DNA of 64,000 bases from Vicia villosa (Eukaryota > Streptophyta > Magnoliopsida > Fabales > Fabaceae), in contig NC_081185.1 in assembly GCF_029867415.1 (NCBI RefSeq), positions 40,432,766 through 40,496,765 of the forward strand, in the 5' to 3' direction. Each line of letters opens with the position of its first letter. Positions within the stretch are counted from its first letter, which is position 1. A model generated the notes under the pieces. It worked only from the letters and a program-made list of their open reading frames with translations. It was not told the origin of the DNA and made no database searches. Shown here in pieces: positions 20,661 through 29,987 of the stretch. A program made the translations under genes and the position numbers.

Positions 20661-21179
20661 TTTAATTTAATTTATTTATTTACTTACTTATAAGTTCATT
20701 TATTTACAGCAATTTAGTTAAATATTTGTTTATGTGAATATTTATTATTTTATCGCATTTCGGGATATATAAATTGTGGTTAAACCTAAGCGTGGGAATT
20801 ATATTTAAGACCAGAGGGGAATTAAATCGCCTACGAGTCTTATTATAATTCCACTCAGAGTGGGTTGAACATCCAGAAATGTCTGATACGAAGCTTGACT
20901 TTGTTGAGGGCAGGACTTGGTATTTAGCTGATCTCTCTAGGAACCTACCCCTAAAACTCGAACCTCATGGACGAATGAGTTGTTCTAAAATCCAAAGAGA
21001 CAAAAAGTCTCAGCGGCTACGAACCACCCCATGAGACCTTCTAGAACATACCAATGGGAAGGGTAGGCACCCTAAGCCGTTACGTCGAACCTATGAACCT
21101 AGGGTTTATGTGCTTATATGCTTATTATGTGGTTGCAATTTATATTGCGAATGTCTGGCATTTTAATTTTGCAGGTACT

Positions 21180-22060
21180 CCTACGCGTTCCCTGGCCTGC
21201 AGGGACTTTATTGCTAAAACCATGTCCTTCCCACGAAGGACACCTCCATTTAGGCACGTTTATTGGCCTCTCGATGGCCATGAGACCTAGTGACTGTCAT
21301 GAACGGTCACCCTGTGCCTACATCTACGCACCCCCTAGCCTGTAGGGATTTTCTTTTATATCCTTGTATTCTTACAACTACGTGTCCTTCCCACGAAGGA
21401 CATCTTCGCTTACGCACGTCAATTGGCCTCTCGATGGCCATGCGATCTAGTGACTGTCTTGAACGGTCACCCCGTGCTTACATTTACGCATTCCCTAGCC
21501 TGTGGGGATTATAGTTCTAAAATCATGGCCTTCCCACGAAGGACAGTTTCGTTTACGCATGTCAATTGGCCTCTCGATGGCCATGCGATCTAGTGACTGT
21601 CTCGAACGGTCATCCCGTGCCTACATCCATGCATTCCCTAGCCTATAGGGATTCCGTTTCTAAAAATCACGTCCTTCGCACGAAGGACGTCCCCATTAGC
21701 ATACGTCGATTTGGCTCTCGATGGCCATGAGATCTCGGGACTGTCTTGAACGGTCACCCCGTGCTTATTCCCGCGCACCCTCTATCTTGTAGGGTTTTGG
21801 ATTTCCATCTATACATCTTCCATACCTAGCCTGTAGGGATTTCACTTCGGTTAATATAGTCCTTAGATAGGTTGTGTTCCGCATAGAGAACCTTCCCACG
21901 AGGGACAACTTATTTGGTACACGTCAAACGGCCTCTCGATGGCCATGAGATGTGGTGACTGTCTTGAACGGTCGCCAGCCGCTACCTTCTGCATACTCCC
22001 AAATCTAAGGGATTTCCCTTGGCGTGTCATAACATCTACCTTGCAAGGATTTCACTAGGG
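21180..22060. repeat. Array of units with four different hairpins each
   Basis: Irregular units of about 145-215 bp each contain, in order, CCCTA-GCCTG-TAGGG, GTCCTTC-CCAC-GAAGGAC, GGCC-TCTCGAT-GGCC and GACTGT-CTTGA-ACGGTC (one G-T pair). The first hairpin also occurs as CCCTG-GCCTG-CAGGG (21189-21203), a compensated change. The second occurs as CGTCCTTC-GCAC-GAAGGACG (about 21670). GGCCTCTCGATGGCC or its close variant appears at about 21266, 21426, 21569, 21712 and 21931. Degenerate hairpins (AAGGGATTTCCCTT, CCTTGCAAGG) continue to about 22055. Confidence 0.8.
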
Positions 22061-24122
22061 TCAAATGTCATCCCTAAATCCGCATGGGGTATCCCTAGGA
22101 TTATACGTCACGCATCTGCATTGCATGCACGGTGTTATAATACAAGGAGTCTCTCGCATACCCACGCATTCTCATTTTCATGCAGTCATACATTTGCATC
22201 TACATGTACATCTTGCATCTTCGCCCGCATCCTCACTTACCGCGCTAGCCGATTTCCCAAGACTCGAAAAAAATCAAAAAGATCATAAACTATGGAGAAA
22301 GGAGGATAAACTATTGAGAACGATCTTAGTCTTACTAAGGAAAAGAGGATGTCTTTCACCATGCCAGCCGCATGTCCATGCCTTGTCATAACAGGATCAT
22401 AAATACAGCCAAGGTTACCGTTGAGCAAGGATTAGTTCAACAAAGAAGTTCCCTCATAGATACACTCAAGGGGTATCTAGTCATTAGGGGGTTCATCTTA
22501 GAACATAACAAAGTTTACAAGGACGCTCTACGATAACTTGGGGGGCAAGGGTTTGTCCAACTCGGGCAAAATCCTGAACAAAGATGCATAACTACGATGG
22601 AGAGAAGGCGACGTGTGTTAACTCCACACCAAGGGGCAAAAGGGTCATAGGTTCTCCCTATCAATCTACAAACTCTGGAGGTTACGAACAGTGTGACACT
22701 ATCCTTAGGAAAAGCGAAAGAGGTTCAGTCGAAGGAAACTCATGAAGTTCCGAAACGACGAAAACCCACCGCTAACAATTTAATCTCGGCAGGTTTGACG
22801 TGCCCAAGGAGAATTCGAGGTCACCCTTTTACTTCTACAAGTCTAAGCACTAAGGAGTAAAATAAGGTCAAACGGATTTACAAAGGAGATTGTCCCTAGG
22901 ATCAATAGGCTTCGTCATGCTCATAATTTCAACCCCTACGATCGCTAAGTGTTTCTCAGGATGAAAGTTGTACCTTCGGATTAGCAATTCTAATGGGATG
23001 ACCATGCAGGTTTTGGAGTCAATACATTCGCGCACTTCTATTTTCAATCTCATATTTAGGATTATTAACAAACTTAAGGGAGAATGACGAATACAAATAA
23101 CTAAGTCCAGCTAGACATATGCTTTCTAGGTAAGACCGAACCGACGATGTACAAGCATTGTTTCAATTCCCAAACAGTGGAGATATAAGGATGTTAATCC
23201 CTTGTCACCCCCTCGAGCCAGGAGTTGGAGTTTGTTTCTACTTTTCAAATAAACCTTGATTTCAACCAGGGACAGGGTAGATTTCAATTAATTCAATGGT
23301 GTATTTTTGGTTGTCAAGAGAATCAGTCAATCCAAGCAAAGGATTCAAGCAAAGAGCAAAGCAAAGGTTCAAGCATATCTTCTTCCTCGCAAGCATCCAA
23401 GATTGAGGAAACAATGGAGGTAACATTCACAACATCTTCCTCCTCAATATATCATTCAAGATCGAGGACGTATCAAACACGAAGCTTGCATATCAAAGTC
23501 ATGGCAGTCATAATATTCAAAATCCAAAGATCAAAATGAGCATTCAAAAAAGGAGGAAAACGCCCGCTAAGTCAAAATGAAAATTCCATGGCTTAGGAAA
23601 AATTTAGGGCACCGCAATGGATCAAATTCGAAGGAATTGGTTCATGCAAAAATAAGGGATAAAAACAAAGGCGAAATACAAAGGATAATCTTGTGACTGC
23701 TAAACCATCAAAGCTTCACATCAATGCTTAAATCGTTACAACATTTTTCATCGGTGCTTGGACCTCTACTAAGGCTTCTACTCGACATCGAGACTGAAAC
23801 GATTCTCTTGCAAACAAAGCACAATCATTGGATTAGGCGAATTCTTAGGATTTGAAGAACATCAAGGAGAAATGGGTGGGTTAAATAAATTTTGAGCCTT
23901 ATATCCATTGTTTCTTAAAACATGAACAAGGCCAAGTTACAACATTTAAAAGTCCTAATTGAGGCAAGGTTAACCACGAAAGCATACTAAGCAGGATTTT
24001 GTTATACTGACTCCTAAAGTTTGTTAAAACTATTTCTAACCACTACGCTTCTTTAAGCATTCATCCAGTCCTAATTCATAACGGACTTCGACTTCAAAAC
24101 TTGCATACGCATCGCATGGGAA

Positions 24123-24127
24123 GTTAC
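24123..24127. repeat. Target-site duplication GTTAC (left) of the Sirevirus
   Basis: GTTAC directly precedes the LTR start TGAAGG at 24128 and recurs at 33091-33095 directly after the other LTR. A 5-bp duplication is normal for Ty1/copia integrases. Confidence 0.93.
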
Positions 24128-25341
24128 TGAAGGATAGAAAAACACTTAGAAAGGGGGGGGGGGGTTTGAATAAGTGTAGCTTTAAAAACTTGACAGATAA
24201 AAATAAATTGCACAGATATTTTTATCCTGGTTCGTTGTTAACTAAACTACTCCAGTCCACCCCCGCAGAGATGATTTACCTCAACTGAGGATTTAATCCA
24301 CTAATCGCATGGATTACAATGGTTCTCCACTTAGTCAGCAACTAAGTCTTTCAGAGTCTTCTGATCACACACTGATCACTCCAGGAACAACTGCTTAGAT
24401 ACCCTCTAAGACTTTTCTAGAGTATACTGATCCACACGATCACTCTAGTTACAACCTGCTTAGATAACCTCTAAGACTTCCTAGAGTATTCTGATCCACA
24501 CGATCACTCTAGTTCCTTACAACTTAATGTAATCAATTCTAAGAGTATTACAAATGCTTCTTAAAAGCGATAATCACAAACTGTGATATTTCTCTTAACG
24601 TTTAAGCTTAATCTCACTAATATATTACAACAGCAATGTAGTGAGCTTTGATGAAGATGAAGATTCTGAGTTTTGATTTGAACAGCGTTTCAGCAAGTTG
24701 ATATTCACAGAATAGATGTAGAATTCGTTAACCTTGCTTCTCATCAGAACTTCATATTTATAGGCGTTGGAGAAGATGACCGTTTAGTGCATTTAATGCT
24801 TTGCGTGTTCCGTACAGCATCGCATTTAATGTTATACGCTTTTGTCAACTACCTCGAGCCTTGTTCACGCTGTGTCTACTGACGTAGCCTTTAATAGCTT
24901 TTAACGTTCCTTTTGTCAGTCAGCGTAGCTTGCCACTTGTACTTTCTTCTGATCTGATGTTTGTGGATACAACGTTTGAATATCATCAGAGTCAAACAGC
25001 TTGGTGCAAAGCATCTTCTGATCTTCTGACCTTGAAGTGCTTCTGAGCGTGATACCATCAGAACTTCAGTGCTTCTGTTCTCTTGTTCTTCTGATGCTTC
25101 CATAGACCCATGTTCTGATTCTGCTTCGACCATCTTCTGATGTCTTGCCAGACCATGTTCTGATGTTGCATGCTGAGCCCTTTGAGACAAAGCTTCTGAG
25201 CGCTGAATTATGCGTACTCTTTATATATTTCCTGAAAGGGAAATTGCATTTGATTAGAGTACCATATTATCTTAAGCAAAATTCATATTATTGTTATCAT
25301 CAAAACTAAGATAATTGATCAGAACAAATCTTGTTCTAACA
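24128..25341 (-). mobile_element. Sirevirus 3' LTR
   Basis: In plus coordinates it runs from TGAAGGATAG to TTGTTCTAACA, so on the sense strand it starts TGTTAGAAC. It contains a G-run near 24158-24170 and nested palindromes CTAGAGT...ACTCTAG (24417-24448 and 24481-24512) enclosing TGATC-CACAC-GATCA. LTR palindromes of this kind are reported for Sireviruses. A TATA box is at 24755-24762 on the minus strand. Confidence 0.95.
24755..24762 (-). promoter_or_regulatory. TATA box in the Sirevirus 3' LTR
   Basis: The minus strand reads CGCCTATAAATATGAAG. The identical box in the 5' LTR (32504-32511) would drive the element; this one could drive transcription into the flank. Confidence 0.65.
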
Positions 25342-25360
25342 ATCTCCCCCTTTTTGATGA
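25342..25360 (-). other. Sirevirus polypurine tract
   Basis: On the minus strand CATCAAAAAGGGGGAGAT directly precedes the LTR start TGTTAGAAC. Both the tract and the junction match the typical Sirevirus PPT/LTR boundary. Confidence 0.9.
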
Positions 25361-25455
25361 TGACAAAAACATATATAAATGATATGAATTTGCGATCAGA
25401 AAGAACAGACGGCAAAAGACAAATTACACAGCTATAGCATAAGCATATGAATATG

Positions 25456-25504
25456 TCTCCCCCTGAGATTAACAATCTCCCCCTGAGATAAATAATCTCC
25501 CCCT
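25456..25504 (-). repeat. Three extra PPT-like motifs with exact 20-bp period
   Basis: TCTCCCCCT occurs at 25456, 25476 and 25496. On the sense strand each is AGGGGGAGA. Multiplied polypurine tracts upstream of the 3' LTR are a reported Sirevirus feature. A further TTCTCCCCCTTTTT lies near 26450. Confidence 0.8.
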
Positions 25505-25588
25505 AAAATAAATACTCGGAGAACTTTAATAAAAGACTTCCCTGATTATTTCGGTAGAGACGATCATATAAGCTTCTGTCTTTAGAGA

Positions 25589-25985
25589 ATTCATAGCTTC
25601 TGACTTCTGCTTCCATTTGACAGCTTCAGAACTAGAATTTCTTTAGATCCCTAGAACACTCACAGCTTCTGATTCCTGCTTCCATCTAGGACAGCTTCAG
25701 AACTTGAATTTCTTTGATCTTCTGAACATTCACAGCTTCTGACTTCTGCTTCCATCTAGGACAGCTTCAGAACTTGAATTTCTTTGATCTTCTGAACATT
25801 CACAGCTTCTGACTTCTGCTTCCATCTAGGACAGCTTCAGAACTTGAATTTCTTTGATCTTCTGAACATTCACAGCTTCTGATTTCTGCTTCCATTTAGG
25901 ACAGCTTCAGAACTTGAGATTTCTGGATCTTTAGGACATTCGCAGCTTCTGATTTCTGCTTCCCTCGGATAGCTTCAGAGCTTTG
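25589..25985 (-). repeat. 70-bp tandem array between PPT and env-like gene
   Basis: CACAGCTTCTGA (or CGCAGCTTCTGA) recurs at 25661, 25731, 25801, 25871 and 25941, an exact 70-bp period, with a more diverged unit before them. Each unit contains TTCAGAA and TTCTGAA about 20 nt apart, a 7-bp complementary pair. The array lies in the element's 3' non-coding region. Confidence 0.9.
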
Positions 25986-26632
25986 AATTTCTACCAACAT
26001 CACTTCATGCTAGATTTGTATCAGAACATTGTTGAATGTACCAGAGCATCATCAGAGCATCTCTACATCCTGAAATGTTACAGAACAAAAACTAAACGAC
26101 AAAAGTCCGCATGAACGAGTCAGAACATAAAATGTATATTTGAACACATTATATGTATCAGAGCCATATAGGCTAAAATAATGTATCAGAGCAAATAGAA
26201 TTTTGTCAAAGCAAATAGACAGATATGGATTAAATTCTATTTTCAGTGCTTCTGATTTCTGAAGCTTGATAGCACTCAGCTTGCTTCAGTTTCCATGGTT
26301 TTGCATCTTGTGTTTGCTTTGAAGATTCTCTTCACTTCTTTATACCTGCAAAACACTTAAACCATATAGAACTTGCAGTTCTTGTTAGTAAATGTGTGGG
26401 AGCTTTACCCAGCAACTGATAGATTAATCAAATCATTTATCATTTATCTTCTCCCCCTTTTTGTCAAATCATCAAAAAGAATATGTCAAAAGATTCAGAT
26501 GAATAAAACGACAAATAGAATTACTGGAATGTAAAAACAAAGAAACATTTCATTGATAATGAAAAGATATTACAAGAGAGGAATGCAAGAAAAACAGATG
26601 CAACAGGAAAGAAAACTGCAAAGACCAAAAGA
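25986..26632 (-). other. Sirevirus non-coding stretch after the env-like gene
   Basis: There is no coding signal. Scattered CAGAGC/TCAGAAC words resemble the neighbouring 70-bp array, suggesting decayed repeats. A PPT-like TTCTCCCCCTTTTTGTC is present near 26450. Confidence 0.55.
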
Positions 26633-27766
26633 CTAAGATCCTAGCCTACGCAAAATCCGCGCCAGAACATCATGAATCACGTCAGTGCTTGTAGCTTGCC
26701 TTGCCATGAAGGAGCGAAACTCAGCATTGGCTGCTTCTTGCGCGTCCAAACGAGAAGCCAGCATAGCTTGATTCTGATGAAGAGTTTCCAAGGTCTCCAT
26801 CAGAGCTGAGGTTTCACCAGAAGAAGAGGCACCAGTATTTCTGCCAAGAGGGACAGCAATCTCAGCAGGGTGATCTACTGGGAGATCTTCAGCTTGTGCA
26901 TCTTCCATTTCCTCATCTGAGTCTGACTCAGAAGTCGCCTTAGCATATTCTGGTTCAGGCAGCTCAGAAGTTCCAGCTTCCAACGCTTGAAGAATAGCTG
27001 CTAGATTTGTTGGAGGAGTAGGACCAGCAACTTCAGCAGGATAAACCACTACTGGAAACACCATGTGAGGTGCTTTTTCAGAAGGGTTCATTCTGAACCA
27101 GTTAAACAGCCACTGAAAATCTCCAGTTAGCACAGGAAACCATGGTCTCCACACCACGATGTCTCTGCAGAGATTTTCTTCTTCCAACTCATCTGCTGGT
27201 ATCTTCCCTTCTAGAACACTTCTGTTCCTGATGAGATGGTGATGGCTGCTTTCACCAACTTCCAACCGAAGACCACGAACACCAGGAGCTTCAGACATAA
27301 TCCTTCTCTGAGTGTCTGTAGCCTTAGCCAGAAAATCCTGACGAAAGGTATTCCAAAGGTTGCTTGTAGCATACTCATCCAGATGGTTAAGGTGAGCAGC
27401 ACCCAGAATCTCCAACCAGCCATTTACATCAGAATGTAAAAGCTCTAGATATGATTGAGTGGTAGGGGTTGGAGGGTTAACAGTGAACCTGGAGTCGGGA
27501 AGAACAACACTGTAGGGATTAGGTGTTCTGGTGGGAAAAGGGTGTGAGAGAGATGAAGAAATGTCTGATGGATGGGTTGAAGGAGAGGAGATACCAGATG
27601 GTGAAGAAGGTGGTTCCGAGAGGATGAATGAGGAGGAAGAGGTGGTGGAGGTCTTTGAGAAGGGAGTGATCCTTACTCTTTTTGGTTTGGTTTCTGGTTC
27701 GACAGTTGCCTTTCTCTTTTGTTTCCGATCATTATCTTGATTCCCAGAGCTTGACGATGGGTTCAT
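26633..27766 (-). CDS. Env-like protein of the Sirevirus (intact 377-residue frame)
   Basis: This is a single uninterrupted frame lying between pol and the 3' LTR, where many Sireviruses carry an env-like gene. The N-terminus (residues 1-50) is Ser-rich and very basic (KQKRKA, KPKRVR), followed by a Pro/Ser-rich segment (50-100). A folded middle part is rich in W and F (100-260), an acidic stretch follows near 290-305, and the C-terminal 45 residues are Gln/Ala/Leu-rich and look coiled-coil. I see no signal peptide or membrane segment, so a membrane envelope role is doubtful; the basic start looks more like a nuclear or nucleic-acid-binding protein. Function in this family is unproven. Confidence 0.75.
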   Translation of the reverse strand: MNPSSSSGNQDNDRKQKRKATVEPETKPKRVRITPFSKTSTTSSSSFILSEPPSSPSGISSPSTHPSDISSSLSHPFPTRTPNPYSVVLPDSRFTVNPPTPTTQSYLELLHSDVNGWLEILGAAHLNHLDEYATSNLWNTFRQDFLAKATDTQRRIMSEAPGVRGLRLEVGESSHHHLIRNRSVLEGKIPADELEEENLCRDIVVWRPWFPVLTGDFQWLFNWFRMNPSEKAPHMVFPVVVYPAEVAGPTPPTNLAAILQALEAGTSELPEPEYAKATSESDSDEEMEDAQAEDLPVDHPAEIAVPLGRNTGASSSGETSALMETLETLHQNQAMLASRLDAQEAANAEFRSFMARQATSTDVIHDVLARILRRLGS

Positions 27767-28208
27767 GATGAAGTTGCAGATATTGGAAACTGCTAGGGTT
27801 TATGATATGAATGTAAAGAGAGAGACGAAAAAGAAACTGAATGCAGAGTGAGAGAAATATGAGAGGGAAAAGAAACGTTTGAAGAATATAAAAAGAAAAC
27901 TGAAAGAGAGTAAATGATGAAAAGCATTTAATGTTACGTGACGTGAGGAGAGATAATAATGACAAAAGATGTGATTAGCACAGTTACCTAAGTAGTCGTC
28001 CCCTCAACTGCACGCACGCTTGTCCAGGAATAGTGAACACGTGTTTACCATCTGGATAGCCAGTTACAGCTGTTTTGCTTTTAAAGAGATTCTGAATCAA
28101 CTTAGACAATGAAACGTTAGTAATAACTGAATCACAATTCTAATTGATTTCAATCAGAACTTCTTAAAAAAAATGTCATTTCAGCAGATACCCATACGTA
28201 AGAATTTC
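27767..28208 (-). other. Promoter-like spacer between truncated pol and the env-like gene
   Basis: There is no coding domain. The 200 nt before the env-like start (minus strand) are T/C-rich with TTCTCTCTC and TTTATATTC words and end AAACCCTAGCAG...ATCATG, like a plant 5' leader. A TATA-like TTTTATATTC lies at about 27884-27893 (minus strand), raising the possibility of a separate transcript. The pol deletion joint lies near 28215-28230. Confidence 0.45.
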
Positions 28209-29987
28209 TCATCTTCTCATTTTTGGCTTGTTTCTGAAGACACATTTTGTACCGATTATATTGAATCCATCTGGTCTAGGAACAAGATCCCAAACATCAT
28301 TCCTTGTAAACTGATTAAGTTCTTCTTGCATAGCAATTATCCAGTCTGGATCTTCTAGAGCATGATCAACAGAAGTTGGCTCGATCAAAGATACAAGACC
28401 TAATTGACAATCTGCATTGTTCTTAAGGAATGCTCTTGTTCTGATTGGATCATCCTTCTTTCCAAGAATGACATCTTCTGAATGACCAGAGATGAGTCTG
28501 GATGATCTTCTGACAGATGGTTCTTCAGATATGCTTAGATTCTCCATAGGAGCTGATACTTGATCTTCAGATTCTTTGCTTCTGAGAAGCTCTGCTTCTG
28601 ATGCGTTGCTTCTTGGCTCAGCAACTTCTGATATATCAATATCCCAATCTGCAAAATTATCGAACTGCTTTGGTTTTTCAGAACCAAGCTTATCATCAAA
28701 CCTGATATTGATTGATTCTTCTACAATCAATGTTTCAGTATTGTATACTCTGTAGCCTTTTGAGCGTTCAGAATATCCAAGAAGGAAACATTTTTGTGCT
28801 TTGGAATCAAACTTACCAAGATGATCTTTAGTGTTCAGAATAAAGCATACACATCCAAAAGGATGGAAATATGAAATGTTGGGCTTTCTATTCTTCCACA
28901 ATTCATAAGGAGTCTTATTTAGAATAGGTCTGATAGAGATTCTATTCTGAATATAGCATGCAGTGTTTATTGCTTCTGCCCAGAAATGCTTAGCCATATT
29001 GGTTTCATTGATCATGGTTCTGGCCATTTCTTGCAGAGTCCTATTCTTTCGTTCTACAACCCCATTTTGCTGTGGAGTTCTAGGACAAGAGAAATCATGG
29101 GCAATACCATTTTCTTTGAAGAATTCTTCAAAGGATCTGTTCTCAAATTCACCACCATGATCACTTCTGACCTTTATGATTTTACACTCTTTTTCAGATT
29201 GAATCTGAATGCAGAAATCAAAGAACACTGAATGAGTCTCATCCTTGTGTTTCAAGAATTTTACCCATGTCCAGCGGCTATAATCATCTACGATGACTAA
29301 TCCATATTTCTTCCCTCTGACAGATGCTTTTTTGACTGGGCTAAACAGATCAATGTGCAAGAGTTCTAATGGCCTTGAGGTAGAAACAACATTCTTGGAC
29401 TTGAATGCAGGTTTGGAGAACTTGCCCTTCTGACATGCTTCACAAAGAGCATCCGATTTGAATTTCAGATTAGGGAGTCCTCTGACCAGATTCAGTTTGT
29501 TAATCTGAGAAATCTTTCTCAAACTAGCATGACCTAATCTTCTGTGCCAGACCCACTGCTCTTCAGAAACAGAAATAAGACAAGTCACCTTCTGACTCAT
29601 AAGATCTTGCAGATCTGTCTTATAAATGTTGTTCTTCCTCTTGCCTGTAAATAGGATTGAGCCATCCTTCTGATTTACAGCCTTGCAAGACTCTTGATTA
29701 AAGATTATATCATAACCATTGTCACTCAATTGACTGATAGATAAGAGGTTATGTGTTAATCCTTCTACAAGAAGTACATTAGAAATGGAAGGAGAGTTAC
29801 CAGACTTTATAGTTCCAGAGCCAATTATCTTGCCCTTCTGATCTCCTCCAAACTTGACTTCTCCTCCAGACTTAAGCACCAGGTCTTGGAACATAGACCT
29901 TCTTCCTGTCATGTGTCGTGAGCATCCAGAGTCCAGGTACCATGACATGTTGTGCTTTGTCCTTTTTGCAGTCAAGGATATCTGCAA
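28209..29987 (-). pseudogene. Sirevirus pol stub: protease and integrase present, RT/RNase H deleted
   Basis: The protease active site is WYLDSGCSRHM (D19). The integrase zinc domain is H148, H153, C182, C185. The catalytic triad is D213 (HIDLFSP), D276 (RSDHGGEF) and E312 (NGVVERKN), with 35 residues between the last two. The frame ends after IIGTKCVFRNK, which is the entry to the reverse transcriptase domain; the conserved RT blocks and RNase H are absent from the rest of the element. Relative to gag the frame is +1 and overlaps it by 116 nt. Protease and integrase could still be made if the frame is reached. Typical Sirevirus pol is over twice as long. Confidence 0.92.

Larger units (their letters stand above)
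20675..24127 (+). mobile_element. Non-coding Ogre-type block, left part (interrupted by the Sirevirus)
   Basis: There are no domain-bearing frames. The region contains the hairpin array at 21180-22060 and then unique-looking, low-coding sequence with GGGGCAA/GGGGGGCAAGG words to 24127. It continues after the Sirevirus at 33091 (TSD GTTAC). The right part carries arrays homologous, in opposite orientation, to 7665-8366, so the whole is probably the internal region of a plus-strand element of the same family as the one at 2719-8366. No PBS or LTR edge was found on the left. Confidence 0.5.

Noticed and set aside
24891..25190. A 99-residue minus-strand frame identical in both Sirevirus LTRs (also 32640-32939)
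   Set aside because: It lies wholly in the LTR and reflects repeated TTCTGA/CAGAAG words; identity of the two copies follows from the young age of the LTR pair, not from selection.
26750..27440. Plus-strand frames opposite the env-like gene
   Set aside because: They are shadows of the long minus-strand frame and carry no domain.
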